A stretch of 64,000 nucleotides of DNA, taken from positions 164,680-228,679 of the forward strand of contig NZ_JACHLJ010000004.1 in the NCBI RefSeq assembly GCF_014204545.1, written 5' to 3'. Below, piece by piece: positions 49,873 through 58,717 of the stretch. The DNA comes from Brevundimonas vesicularis. GTDB taxonomy: Bacteria; Pseudomonadota; Alphaproteobacteria; Caulobacterales; Caulobacteraceae. The notes under the pieces are model-generated. The model saw only the letters and a list, made by a program, of their open reading frames with translations, was not told where the DNA came from and ran no database searches. How positions within the stretch are numbered: position 1 is the stretch's first letter; each line of letters opens with the position of its first letter. The position numbers and the translations under genes were made by a program.

Positions 49873-50402
49873 ATGACACCCTTGCAAACGGATCGCCTGA
49901 CCCTTCGATCCTTTCAGGCCGGCGACGCCGCAGACCTGTTCGCCTATCTTCACCAACCGCGCGCCGCCTGTTTCGCCGCCATGGCGCTTGAGGACATGGC
50001 GGCGGCCGAGGCGGAGGTTCTCAAGCGCGCAGCCGAGGGCGAGTATATCGCCGTCCAGTCCAAGGCCGACGGCCATGTCATCGGCGATGTCTTCGCAATG
50101 TTCGAGGCGCCGGACACCTGGTCCATCGGCTGGAACTTCAACAGCGCCTATGGGGCGCCGGCTATGCGTTCGAAGCGGCTCGCGCCCTGGTCGACCATCT
50201 GTTCAAGGACAAGGCGGCCCGTCGCCTGTACGCCTATGCCGAGGACGACAATCTGGCGTCACAGAGGCTTTGCGAACGGCTGGGCATGCGGCGCGAAGGG
50301 CTGTTTCGCGAGTTCATCTCGTTCGTGAACGACGCCGCGGGCCAGCCCATCTACGTCAACACCTATCAGTACGCCCTTCTGCGACACGAATGGCGAGCCT
50401 GA
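49873..50402 (+). pseudogene. GNAT acetyltransferase gene with a single-base frameshift
   Basis: The frame from the ATG at 49873 (GAGG 6 nt upstream) encodes a GNAT N-terminal part, MTPLQTDRLTLRSFQAGDA to WSIGWNFNSAYG. At the GGGG run 50152-50155 it leaves the family. Reading one base over restores it: GAGYAFEAARALVDHLFKDK, AEDDNLASQRLCERLGMRR, ending RHEWRA at 50402. Both halves together make a normal ~177-residue acetyltransferase of the RimJ-like type, including the acetyl-CoA-binding region. One missing G explains it: either a recent inactivating mutation or a sequencing error in the G run. Confidence 0.88.
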
Positions 50403-50410
50403 CGGTCAGC

Positions 50411-50442
50411 AAAAAAGGCGTCCCCCGACCGGAGGACGCCTT
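50411..50442 (-). terminator. Rho-independent terminator of ppa
   Basis: AAGGCGTCC and GGACGCCTT pair in a 9-bp stem with a 10-nt loop. On the minus strand the stem is followed by T6, 27 nt after the ppa stop. It also lies just after the plus-strand GNAT frame. Confidence 0.9.
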
Positions 50443-50468
50443 AAGGCTTCAAGCGCTTGTCGCCCGGA

Positions 50469-51029
50469 TCAGGCGGCGTTGGCGGCCTTGTTCTTGGCCA
50501 GCTTGTCCTGGTGGGCCTGCATGCCCTTTGCGATCAGATCGGCGGCCTCGCCGGCGTCGCCCCAGCCCTCGACCTTGACCGACTTGCCCTTCTCCAGATC
50601 CTTGTAGCGGGTGAAGAAGTGCTCGATCTGCTCGATCAGGATGGCCGGCAGCTGACGATAGCTGGCGATCTCGGTGTAGTAGGGGTTCAGCTTATCGACC
50701 GGCACGGCCAGGATCTTCTCGTCTCCGCCGGCCTCGTCGGTCATCTTCAGCACGCCGATGGGGCGCGAACGGATGACGCAGCCCGGAACGACCGGCGTCG
50801 GGTTCAGCACGATCACGTCGCAGGGGTCGCCGTCGTCCGACAGGGTGTGCGGCACGAAGCCGTAGTTGCCCGGATAGTACATGGCGGTGTGCAGGAAGCG
50901 GTCGACGAACAGGGCGCCCGATTCCTTGTCCATCTCGTATTTCACCGGCAGGCCGCCCTGCGGGATTTCGATGATGACGTTGATGTCCCAGGGAGCGTTC
51001 GGGCCGACGGGAATGGCGTCGAGGTTCAT
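50469..51029 (-). CDS. ppa: inorganic pyrophosphatase
   Basis: Soluble family I pyrophosphatase that hydrolyses PPi to drive biosynthesis. The 186-residue protein is of normal length. It has the signature [10 protein letters not shown] with the three metal-binding aspartates, [16 protein letters not shown] with the active-site Lys/Glu/Arg set, and PVDKLNPYY. It is a single gene with its own terminator, divergent from the DUF599 gene by about 140 nt. Confidence 0.96.
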   Translation of the reverse strand: MNLDAIPVGPNAPWDINVIIEIPQGGLPVKYEMDKESGALFVDRFLHTAMYYPGNYGFVPHTLSDDGDPCDVIVLNPTPVVPGCVIRSRPIGVLKMTDEAGGDEKILAVPVDKLNPYYTEIASYRQLPAILIEQIEHFFTRYKDLEKGKSVKVEGWGDAGEAADLIAKGMQAHQDKLAKNKAANAA

Positions 51030-51170
51030 GGCGGGGTCTTTGCTGCGACTGCGAAAATTTGAAAGGCGAAGGGTGATAGGCTCCCCGGCCCGTCACGGCA
51101 AGGGCGACCTGTGGCGAATGCCGGCGCGGGCGGGCTTGCGTCGCGGCGCATCATCGCGGACATCTGGATC

Positions 51171-51854
51171 ATGACCTGGACCGATTGGGCGGCGCTGGCC
51201 CTCTTCTTCATCTGCTGGCTGGGATACAGCCCCATCCTGGCCTTCATCAGCAGGAAGGGCGGCTCGCTGAACCAGGACATGGAGCATGTCCGGGCGGCCT
51301 GGATGCAGTCCATGACCCATCGCGAGATGAAGCTGATCGACAGCCAGCTGATGGGGCATTCGATCAATTCCGCCTCCTTCTTCGCCTCCACCAACCTGCT
51401 ACTGATCGCGGCGGTCGCGGGCATTCTGTTCGGAGGCGAAAGCGCGCTCCAAGGGTTCGCCGCCGTCGGCGCGGAAAACGTGCCGATGAAGATACTGGAG
51501 GCCAAGCTGGCGCTGGTGCTGATCTGTCTGGCGCGCGGTTTTCTGGATTTCATCTGGGCGCTGCGCCAGATGAACTACGCCCTGGCGCTGATCGGCGCGG
51601 CTCCGGAAATCCACACCAAGACCGACCGCAAGGCCTTCAGCGAGGCGGCGGGCCAGCTTCTGAATCCGGCGCTCAGTTCCTTCAGTCAGGGCGTGCGCGG
51701 CTACTATTTCGCCCTGGCGGCGGCGGCCTGGCTGTTCGGACCGCTGTGGCTGGCGCTGGGCGTCGCCTCGTCCTTCGGCCTGTTGATCTATCGCCAGGAG
51801 GCGTCGCCCGCCGCCCGCGCTATCCGCAACGCACGGCGGCTGCTGGACAACTGA
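51171..51854 (+). CDS. DUF599 membrane protein
   Basis: A 227-residue inner-membrane protein of the DUF599 family, function unknown. It has four hydrophobic segments: residues ~5-25, a pair around ~75-130, and one at ~180-210. The diagnostic MTHREMKLIDSQLMGHSINSASFFASTNLLL stretch (given here in part: DSQLMGHSINSASFFAST) is present, with RGFLDFIWALRQMNYA. The ATG at 51171 begins directly before the first membrane helix. A GTG at 51111 is an alternative start. Confidence 0.85.
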   Translation: MTWTDWAALALFFICWLGYSPILAFISRKGGSLNQDMEHVRAAWMQSMTHREMKLIDSQLMGHSINSASFFASTNLLLIAAVAGILFGGESALQGFAAVGAENVPMKILEAKLALVLICLARGFLDFIWALRQMNYALALIGAAPEIHTKTDRKAFSEAAGQLLNPALSSFSQGVRGYYFALAAAAWLFGPLWLALGVASSFGLLIYRQEASPAARAIRNARRLLDN

Positions 51855-51976
51855 CTCGATCCTTTCGCAGTTGCGAGATCGAACGCTCGTCCGACTTTGG
51901 TCGAAAGAGCGCCGTCTTGTCAGGCGATCCGCCATATTTGCGTAACAAGGCGTGACCGAGCGGGCGCGCATGGGCC

Positions 51977-52005
51977 TTGACCCATTGTGCATCGCAACCT
52001 AAGTT
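51977..52005 (+). promoter_or_regulatory. sigma-70-type promoter for the small RNA
   Basis: TTGACC (51977-51982), a 17-nt spacer and TAAGTT (52000-52005) match the vegetative promoter consensus. The predicted start, about 7 nt further on, falls at 52012-52013, where the first hairpin of the small RNA begins. Confidence 0.65.
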
Positions 52006-52012
52006 GACCTCT

Positions 52013-52095
52013 GACGCCTCCGGGCGTCTTGCCCTTCCTGGGCGTTTCCTCCCTATAGACTTTAATGCCGCACCCTCGGGTGCGGCTTTTTTTTT
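52013..52095 (+). ncRNA. candidate trans-acting small RNA with anti-Shine-Dalgarno motif
   Basis: About 83 nt bounded by a promoter and a strong terminator, with no open frame. Three stems are visible: GACGCC-TCCG-GGCGTC (52013-52028), GCCC-TTCCT-GGGC (52031-52043), and terminator GCCGCACC/GGTGCGGC followed by T9. Between stems 2 and 3 is an unpaired TTTCCTCCCTATAGAC stretch, complementary to ribosome binding sites. This layout resembles alphaproteobacterial small RNAs of the alpha-r8/MmgR (suhB) kind; the family assignment is from memory and tentative. Likely action is base-pairing with mRNA leaders. Confidence 0.7.
52067..52095 (+). terminator. Rho-independent terminator of the small RNA
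   Basis: GCCGCACC and GGTGCGGC pair around CTCG and are followed by nine Ts, the strongest terminator in the window. No protein gene ends just upstream of it on the plus strand, which supports a separate short transcript. Confidence 0.93.
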
Positions 52096-52113
52096 GATCT
52101 GATCAGCGATCAG

Positions 52114-52938
52114 TCAGGCCGACCAGTCGTCTGCGCACAGGGCGGCGATCACGCGCGACAGGGTCTTGTGCGTCTTGGCGTAGGTCGCGTTGGGGGCCAG
52201 CGTCGTCTCGTCCAAATACAGCTTGCGGCTCAGTTCGATTTGGATGGCCTCATAGCCCTCGTCCGGCCGGCCCCAACATTGGGTGGACCAACCGCCGGCG
52301 TAGGGATGGTTCTGCGCCACGCGCCAGCCTAGACCCTCGAACAACTCGCGCAGTCTTCGGCTGAGCCGCGCACTGCAGGCCGAGCCGTAACGATCGCCCA
52401 ACACGACCTCGGCCCCGACGGCGCGCGCCGGCATCGAATGCCAGTCGATCAGCACGGCTCGTCCGCGCGTCGCGCGCGTCGCCCGCATCCGTTCGTCCAG
52501 CGCCTGGTGATAGGGGGCGTGGACCCTGGCGATGCGGCTTCTGGCCTCCGCCAGCGTCAGCCGGCGCGCATAGAGCGGCGTCCCGTCGCCGGCCAGGCGG
52601 GGGATCACGCCATAACCGGCGGCCGTCTTGGCTCCGACTGGCCCGTCCAGATCCGCGATCAGGGCCGGGTCCAGCTCGGACGGATCACGGTTCAGATCAA
52701 CATAGGCCCGGCCGATCCGGCCTTCGATCAGCGCGGCGCCTCTGCGCGGTCCCTCTGCGACCAAGCGCCCGACCAAGGCGTCCTCGGCGCTTTTCAGACT
52801 GGCGCGCGACAGGCCCGGCGCGGCGCCCATCTCGTCGGGATAGAGATCGCCGGAGTGGGGCGAGGCGAAGACCAGCGCCGTCGCGGGCGCGTCCGCCGCC
52901 GGGGCGGTGATCGAAAAGCTGTCGCCGCCGTCGGTCAT
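52114..52938 (-). CDS. N-formylglutamate amidohydrolase family protein
   Basis: A 274-residue zinc-dependent amidohydrolase that would release glutamate from N-formylglutamate at the end of one histidine degradation route, or act on a similar substrate. It has FASPHSGDLYPDEM near the N-terminus, YVDLNRDPSELD, VLIDWHSMPARAVG with the metal-binding His, and QNHPYAGGWSTQ. No hut genes are adjacent, so histidine catabolism is only one option. It is divergent from cpdR by 112 nt. Confidence 0.88.
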   Translation of the reverse strand: MTDGGDSFSITAPAADAPATALVFASPHSGDLYPDEMGAAPGLSRASLKSAEDALVGRLVAEGPRRGAALIEGRIGRAYVDLNRDPSELDPALIADLDGPVGAKTAAGYGVIPRLAGDGTPLYARRLTLAEARSRIARVHAPYHQALDERMRATRATRGRAVLIDWHSMPARAVGAEVVLGDRYGSACSARLSRRLRELFEGLGWRVAQNHPYAGGWSTQCWGRPDEGYEAIQIELSRKLYLDETTLAPNATYAKTHKTLSRVIAALCADDWSA

Positions 52939-53050
52939 GCCCTCGATTAGCGCGTTTCGCTGTGGAAGGAAGTCGGCTGAGCGGCGAATTTCATCGGCGG
53001 TTTACCGTTCGGGCCCTAGGTTTGCGGTCTGTTTCAAGGGTGTTTTTCGA

Positions 53051-53407
53051 ATGGCGCGTATTCTCCTGGCCGAAGACGATGGTTCGTTGCGCGGATTTCT
53101 GACGCGCGCGCTGGAGCGGGCAGGCCACCAGGTCATCGACTGCGAGAACGGCGACGACGCGATCGACGCCCTGGAACACGGTCCCTACGATCTGCTGCTG
53201 ACCGACATCGTCATGCCGGGCGCCGACGGGATCGAGGTCGCCCGCGTCGCCGCCGCCCGACAGCCCGGCCTGCGCATCATGTTCATCACCGGCTTCGCCG
53301 CCGTGGCCCTGACGGCCGCCCAGGCCACGCCGGACGCCAAGGTGTTGTCCAAACCCGTCCACCTGCGCGATCTGGTCAATGAGGTCGAGCGGATGGTCGC
53401 CGCCTGA
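53051..53407 (+). CDS. cpdR: single-domain response regulator CpdR
   Basis: In Caulobacter, unphosphorylated CpdR takes ClpXP to the cell pole and primes it to degrade PdeA, McpA and other substrates; the CckA-ChpT relay phosphorylates and inactivates it. The 118-residue protein is one receiver with acidic pocket E8-D9-D10, phospho-acceptor Asp52 (LLLTDIVMPGADG), the Thr/Lys switch residues (MFITGFAAVAL, VLSKPVHLRDLVNEVERM), very close to the Caulobacter protein as I remember it. The ATG at 53051 follows AAGGGTG at ~9 nt; the open frame further upstream overlaps the divergent gene. Confidence 0.93.
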   Translation: MARILLAEDDGSLRGFLTRALERAGHQVIDCENGDDAIDALEHGPYDLLLTDIVMPGADGIEVARVAAARQPGLRIMFITGFAAVALTAAQATPDAKVLSKPVHLRDLVNEVERMVAA

Positions 53408-53543
53408 ACCTTCGCTGCGACTGGGCCGAGCGGCGTTTGGCGAGAAATCGCATTCTTGCCGTTAAATCGGCTTGATGCCGACCGGCCTCGCCGCTATACG
53501 ACCGCTCTTCCCGCTCCGAAGACGTTTTTCGGAGCCCTACGGC

Positions 53544-53618
53544 GGATGCGTAGCTCAGCGGGAGAGCACCTCGTTGACATCGAGGGGGTCACAGGTTCAA
53601 TCCCTGTCGCGTCCACCA
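53544..53618 (+). tRNA. tRNA-Val (GAC anticodon)
   Basis: A complete 75-nt cloverleaf with encoded CCA. The acceptor stem is GGATGCG with CGCGTCC (one T-G pair). The D-loop has AGCTCAGCGGGAGAGC, the anticodon stem is CCTCG/CGAGG with anticodon GAC at 53576-53578, and the T-arm is ACAGG-TTCAATC-CCTGT. It lies 136 nt after cpdR. A 7-kb segment ending in a decayed recombinase follows, so it may be an old integration site. Confidence 0.96.
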
Positions 53619-53867
53619 TTTTCTTCAATGACATAGCGGGCTTGAGCGTATAGCCGCTGCCCAGAAACTGGCCAGAAACCCGCTGCGGAGTCTTTGTTAA
53701 GTCTCCACATCCTCGTCCAGCAATTGTCAGACTACGCACCTAGCGGCCGCTCGTGACTCAAAGCGGCGGTTGGGGACGTCGGCTTTCGGTCAGGGAAATT
53801 ATGAAAACAGCGGTGGCGTCCTCAGCACTGTTTGCCAAGGTGTGGCTTGCAGCTATGGACGGGCGGA

Positions 53868-56800
53868 ATGAACTTTTCGGGTTGGAGAGCGAGCTTGGCT
53901 CAGACGCAGCATGGCGTTGGACGCATTCGATCGAAGGTCGAAATTTGGGTCGGAGTGGGCGTCGTGCTCGTTCTCGCCTTCTTCCTGATTAGCGGCGTCG
54001 TCGCCTACCTCAACGTCCAGGGCCTGCGCGCCAATAGTCAAAAGGTGGTTGGAACCCATACGACACTGGTGGCCATAGACCAGGTCCTGTCGACCGTGCA
54101 GGACGCTGAAACGGGACAGCGCGGTTACCTTCTCACGGGCCAAGACCGTTATCTTGAGCCCTACGAAGACGCCGTGGCCGCAATGGACCGTGACCTTGCG
54201 ATCCTCACCGAAGTGACCTCGCGCGACCCAGCGCAGCAGGCCAACCTCAAAGAGGTCAAGCGCCATGTCGGCGTCAAGATGGAGCAGTTGACCCGGGGAA
54301 TCGAAGCGCGGCGTACGGGCGGCCTCGCGGCGGCCGTCGCGATGATCGAAACCGACCGCGGCAGGACGGCGATGAATGCGATCCGGGAACGCTTGGCCAT
54401 CATGCGCGCCGACGTCGCGCAGCAGCGGCGACAGTGGCTGTCTGAGATGGAGGTCGCTTACCGGACCGCCCTGCTGACCGGAATCCTGTCCGCCCTGCTC
54501 GGCGCCGCCCTCACCGTCGGGGTGTTCCTGCTCATCCGCAACAGCACGCGGGAACGCGCCCGGCAGGAGTGGCTTCAGGCCGGACAGGTCGGGCTCGCCG
54601 AAGCAATGAGCGGCGACAAGACCATCGAGGCGCTGGCCGACAGCATCTTGGGCTTCCTGGCTCGATATGTCGACTTTCAAGCCGCAGCGATCTTCAAGGG
54701 CGAAGGCGGCGTTTTCCGCCGCGCCGCCACCCTGGGCGTTCCATCAGACGCGCCCGTGCCTATGGAGTTCCGACTTAAGGAGGGCCTTCTGGGCCAGGTC
54801 GCCGCTGATGGGGCGTCAGTGCTGCTGACGGATGTCCCTCAAGGCTATCTGACTATTGGATCCGCGCTGGGACGGGATGACCCGCGTCATCTCGTCATTG
54901 CCCCTGCGAACGCTGATGGCGTCATCAACGCCGTGATCGAGTTGGGCTTTATCCATGCCCCGGGACCGCAGGTCCTTCGGCTGCTGGATGAAAGTGCGGC
55001 TGCGATAGGCGTCGCCCTCAGGTCGGCGCGCTATCGTCTAGATCTTCAGAACGCCCTCGAAGAGACCCAGCGCCAGTCCGAGGAACTACAGGTGCAGAGC
55101 GAAGAGCTTCGGGTTTCCAACGAGGAGTTGGAGGAGCAGGGGCGCGCGCTCAAGGAATCCCAGGTGCGGCTGGAGCAGCAGCAGGTGGAGCTTGAACAGA
55201 CCAACAGCCAGCTGGAAGAGCAAGCGCAGGTTCTGGAGGGACAGCGCGACGACCTGGAACGGACCGGCGCCGATCTGGCCCTCAAGGCCCGGGAGCTCGA
55301 AGCGGCCAGCCAGTACAAGTCCGACTTCCTCGCCAACATGTCCCACGAACTCCGGACGCCTCTTAACTCCCTGCTGATCCTGTCGAAGCTTCTCGGCGAC
55401 AACAGCGACGGAAACCTGTCCGAAGAGCAGGTTCGCTACGCCCGGACCATTCAGTCCTCGGGCGACGATCTGTTGACGTTGATCAACGACATTCTCGACC
55501 TCTCCAAGATCGAGGCCGGGCACGTCCAGATCCGTCCCGAAGCTGTTTCGGTCCAGAGACTGGCCGGCGACTTGCGCCAGCTGTTCGATCCGATTGCAGA
55601 CCAGCGGGGGCTGAACTTCACGATCGACGTCGCCAAGGGGACGCCCGATCTGGTTGAGACGGACCGTCAACGTCTGGAACAGATCCTTAAGAACCTGCTT
55701 TCGAACGCCTTCAAGTTCACAGAGAAGGGGAGCGTAAAGCTGAGGATCGCGCCCGGCGACCGGGGCTTGGATTTTTCGGTGAAAGACACCGGAATCGGTA
55801 TTTCGCGCGAACAGCAGAACAGCATCTTCGAAGCCTTCCAGCAGGCCGACGGCACGATCAGCCGCAAGTACGGCGGGACGGGGCTCGGACTTTCGATCTC
55901 CAGGGAACTGGCTCGGTTGCTCGGAGGCGCGATCACTCTGGAAAGCAAGCCCGGCAAAGGCAGCACCTTCACCCTCAGCGCGCCCCTCGCCTACGACGCC
56001 GCTCAGGTTGCGTCGCGCGCGCCCTTTGCTCCGCAACCCGCGGCGTCCTCAGTCACGCAGGCCGCCCCGAAATCGTCGCCCGCTGTCCTGCCCCGCGCGA
56101 TTGAGGATGATCGGGACGCGCTGGCCGTGAACCGGCGCACGTTGCTGGTCGTTGAAGACGACGATCGTTTCGCCGCCATCGTCCGGGACCTGTCGCGCGA
56201 AATGGCGTTCCAGTGTCTTGTGGCCAGTAATGGCGAGGACGCGATCAAGCTCGCCAAACAGTACCGGCCGAGCGCCATCGTCCTTGACGTCGGCCTTCCT
56301 GACCAGTCCGGTCTGACGGTCCTGGACACGCTGAAGCGCGACGACCAGACCCGCCATATACCGATCCATGTGGTGTCCGCTGGAGACCATGCCACGACCG
56401 CGCGCGCGCTTGGCGCGATGGGGTATCTCACCAAGCCGGTCAAACGTGAGGCGCTGGCGGATGTCCTTCGGGCCCTGGAGGAGGACCTCACCCGGACCGT
56501 TCGACGAGTCCTGATCGTGGAGGATGACGCCGTCCAGCGCGAGGCCATGAGAGCCCTTCTGTCGAGCGGCGGGGTCGAGACGGTCGGGGTGGGCACGGCG
56601 GCGGAATGCCTTCAAACCCTCGAACAGCAGACCTTCGACTGCATGGTTGTGGACCTGTCCCTGCCCGACGCCTCCGGCTTCTCGCTGCTGGAGAAGCTCA
56701 GTCTGGACGGTCAGCAGGCCTATCCGCCGGTGATCGTCTATACCGGCCAGGATCTGACGGCGGACCACGAGCAACAACTGCGCCGCTACTCCAGCTCAAT

Positions 56801-57317
56801 CATCATCAAGGGCGCCAAGTCGCCGGAACGCCTGCTGGATGAGGTCTCGCTGTTCCTCCACCAGGTGGTCGCCGACATGCCGCCCGAACAGCAGCGCATG
56901 ATCCAGAAGGCGCGAAATCGAGACGCCGTGCTGGAAGGCCGGCGCATCCTCGTCGTCGAGGATGATGTCCGAAACATCTATTCCCTCACCAGCGTGCTCG
57001 AACCTCGCGGCGCCGTCGTGCAGATCGCGCGCAACGGGCAGGAAGCGCTCGACGCGCTCGATGCGTCCGCCGCCTCTGCACCCGCCATAGACCTCGTTCT
57101 GATGGATGTGATGATGCCGGTCATGGACGGGCTCACCGCGACACAGCGCATCCGGAGCGATGGACGCTGGGGCGGCCTGCCGATCCTGATGCTGACCGCC
57201 AAAGCCATGCCGGACGACCAGGAACGCTGTCTCGCAGCAGGGGCCAACGACTACATGGCCAAGCCCCTGGATGTCGATAAGTTGCTCTCTCTGGTCCGCG
57301 TGTGGATGCCGCGCTGA
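53868..57317 (+). CDS. CHASE3-GAF hybrid histidine kinase with three receivers
   Basis: A 1149-residue membrane sensor. TM1 lies at ~24-48, an extracytoplasmic CHASE3 domain at ~50-185 (QDAETGQRGYLLTGQDRYLEPY), TM2 at ~200-225, then GAF (~240-385), a long Glu/Gln-rich coiled coil (~390-475), HisKA with His493 (NMSHELRTPLNS), an ATPase (NLLSNAFKFT, DTGIGIS, GTGLGLSIS), and receivers with Asp807, Asp929 and Asp1080. It heads a four-gene operon with cheR 3 nt downstream. The start is uncertain: TTG at 53895 has GGAG well placed, and TTG at 53832 is also possible. Confidence 0.92.
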   Translation: MNFSGWRASLAQTQHGVGRIRSKVEIWVGVGVVLVLAFFLISGVVAYLNVQGLRANSQKVVGTHTTLVAIDQVLSTVQDAETGQRGYLLTGQDRYLEPYEDAVAAMDRDLAILTEVTSRDPAQQANLKEVKRHVGVKMEQLTRGIEARRTGGLAAAVAMIETDRGRTAMNAIRERLAIMRADVAQQRRQWLSEMEVAYRTALLTGILSALLGAALTVGVFLLIRNSTRERARQEWLQAGQVGLAEAMSGDKTIEALADSILGFLARYVDFQAAAIFKGEGGVFRRAATLGVPSDAPVPMEFRLKEGLLGQVAADGASVLLTDVPQGYLTIGSALGRDDPRHLVIAPANADGVINAVIELGFIHAPGPQVLRLLDESAAAIGVALRSARYRLDLQNALEETQRQSEELQVQSEELRVSNEELEEQGRALKESQVRLEQQQVELEQTNSQLEEQAQVLEGQRDDLERTGADLALKARELEAASQYKSDFLANMSHELRTPLNSLLILSKLLGDNSDGNLSEEQVRYARTIQSSGDDLLTLINDILDLSKIEAGHVQIRPEAVSVQRLAGDLRQLFDPIADQRGLNFTIDVAKGTPDLVETDRQRLEQILKNLLSNAFKFTEKGSVKLRIAPGDRGLDFSVKDTGIGISREQQNSIFEAFQQADGTISRKYGGTGLGLSISRELARLLGGAITLESKPGKGSTFTLSAPLAYDAAQVASRAPFAPQPAASSVTQAAPKSSPAVLPRAIEDDRDALAVNRRTLLVVEDDDRFAAIVRDLSREMAFQCLVASNGEDAIKLAKQYRPSAIVLDVGLPDQSGLTVLDTLKRDDQTRHIPIHVVSAGDHATTARALGAMGYLTKPVKREALADVLRALEEDLTRTVRRVLIVEDDAVQREAMRALLSSGGVETVGVGTAAECLQTLEQQTFDCMVVDLSLPDASGFSLLEKLSLDGQQAYPPVIVYTGQDLTADHEQQLRRYSSSIIIKGAKSPERLLDEVSLFLHQVVADMPPEQQRMIQKARNRDAVLEGRRILVVEDDVRNIYSLTSVLEPRGAVVQIARNGQEALDALDASAASAPAIDLVLMDVMMPVMDGLTATQRIRSDGRWGGLPILMLTAKAMPDDQERCLAAGANDYMAKPLDVDKLLSLVRVWMPR

Positions 57318-57320
57318 TCC

Positions 57321-58145
57321 ATGGCCGACGCTCTCGAAGACCTCGAAATCCAACTGCTGCTGGAGGCGCTGTTCCAGCGCTATCATTTCGACTTCCGTCA
57401 CTATGCCCGTGCGTCGATCAAGCGGAGGCTAGTGCAGGCCCGCGACCAGATGGGCTATCCGACGCTGACCGCGCTGCAGAACGCTGTCCTGCACGACCCG
57501 ACGATGCTGCCTCGGCTGCTGGGCTATCTGACGGTGCAGGTCAGCGAAATGTTCCGCGACCCGACCTATTTCAAAGCCTTGCGCGAGACGGTGCTTCCCC
57601 ATTTGCGCACCTATCCGTCGCTCAAGGTTTGGATTGCGGGGTGCAGCACTGGCGAGGAAGTCTACTCCCTAGCCATCCTGTTCCGGGAGGAAGGGCTGTA
57701 TGATCGCACCCTCTTCTATGCCACCGACATCAATCCCGATGCGCTCCGCGCAGCAGAAGCCGGGGTCTACGCCCTCGATCGGCTGCGCAAATTCACCGAG
57801 AACCACCAGAAGTCGGGCGGACGTTCGTCCCTGTCCGACTACTATACGGCCGACTACGGGCGGGCCGTCTTCGACCGTAGCCTCAGCGCCCGGGTCGTCT
57901 TCTCCGATCACAGCCTCGTCACGGACGCGGCGTTCGCCGAGATGCAACTGATCTCCTGCCGCAATGTCATGATCTATTTTGATCGCGCCCTGCAGGATCG
58001 CGCCATTGGCCTGTTCAAGGACTCCCTACCACGCGGAGGCTTCCTCGGCCTCGGCTCCAAGGAAAGTTTGAGGTTTTCGGCCCACGCCGGCGAATTTTCT
58101 GAGTTCGTCCCCCAGGAAAAGCTCTACCGAAGGCTAGGCGCATGA
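57321..58145 (+). CDS. CheR-type protein-glutamate methyltransferase
   Basis: A 274-residue SAM-dependent methyltransferase of the CheR family, which methylates glutamates of chemoreceptors. It has the N-terminal helical domain (YHFDFRHYARASIKRRL), the SAM motif VWIAGCSTGEEVYSLAILF, YATDINPDAL, and ISCRNVMIYFD. It lies 3 nt after the hybrid kinase and overlaps cheB by 4 nt. No chemoreceptor, CheA or CheW is encoded nearby, so its target may be the adjacent kinase (inference) rather than a motility receptor. Confidence 0.93.
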   Translation: MADALEDLEIQLLLEALFQRYHFDFRHYARASIKRRLVQARDQMGYPTLTALQNAVLHDPTMLPRLLGYLTVQVSEMFRDPTYFKALRETVLPHLRTYPSLKVWIAGCSTGEEVYSLAILFREEGLYDRTLFYATDINPDALRAAEAGVYALDRLRKFTENHQKSGGRSSLSDYYTADYGRAVFDRSLSARVVFSDHSLVTDAAFAEMQLISCRNVMIYFDRALQDRAIGLFKDSLPRGGFLGLGSKESLRFSAHAGEFSEFVPQEKLYRRLGA

Positions 58146-58717
58146 GTGTCCCATCACAACGCGCGGTGGTGATCGGCGCTTCCGCCGGCGCCGTCCAGGC
58201 GCTTTTAGCCATCCTTCCCATCCTCCCAGCGGACTATCCCTTGCCCATTCTGATCGCGGTCCATGTCCCCCCGGATCGAGGCAATGGTCTCGTGCCGCTG
58301 CTTCAAGCGAGCTGCGCCCTTGCGGTGCTTGAAGCCGAGGACAAGGAAAGGGTCCTTCCTGGAACCGTCTATTTTGCGCCCCCCGATTATCACCTTCTGG
58401 TCGAGCGAGATGGCGGGCTGGCCCTGTCCTCGGATGAGCCGGTCAACTATTCTCGCCCATCGATTGACGTTCTCTTCGAAAGCGCCGCCGACGCCTATGG
58501 AGCCGGCCTGATCGGTGTCGTGCTGACGGGCGCCAACAACGACGGGGCCGCCGGCCTGAGAGCCGTTATGGAAAGGGGTGGCGAGGCCTTCGTCGAACGC
58601 CCGTCAGAGGCCTATGCGTCAGCGATGCCAGAAGCCGCTCTCGCGGCCTGCGCGGGCGCAACGGCCATGAGTCTGGCGGACATCGCAAACTATCTGGTGG
58701 AACTCGAAGCCGCATGA
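58142..58717 (+). CDS. CheB-type methylesterase, catalytic domain only
   Basis: A 191-residue protein with only the CheB esterase domain; the usual N-terminal receiver is absent. The catalytic triad is visible: Ser14 (IGASAGAV), His41 (AVHVPPDRGNG) and Asp134 (LTGANNDGAAGL). It would remove methyl groups added by the neighbouring CheR, or deamidate glutamines. It is overlapped by 4 nt on both sides. Without its own receiver, control may come from the receivers of the flanking kinases, which is inference. Confidence 0.93.
   Translation: MSVPSQRAVVIGASAGAVQALLAILPILPADYPLPILIAVHVPPDRGNGLVPLLQASCALAVLEAEDKERVLPGTVYFAPPDYHLLVERDGGLALSSDEPVNYSRPSIDVLFESAADAYGAGLIGVVLTGANNDGAAGLRAVMERGGEAFVERPSEAYASAMPEAALAACAGATAMSLADIANYLVELEAA

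Noticed and set aside
53596..53618. tRNA-Val 3' end as a left attachment site with a matching right copy
   Set aside because: No second copy of the T-arm/acceptor sequence was found up to the right edge, so no attachment pair is annotated.
53494..53739. Minus-strand frame containing ATGIEPVTPSMSTRC
   Set aside because: It is the antisense translation of tRNA-Val. This peptide type is a familiar artefact of translating tRNA complements.
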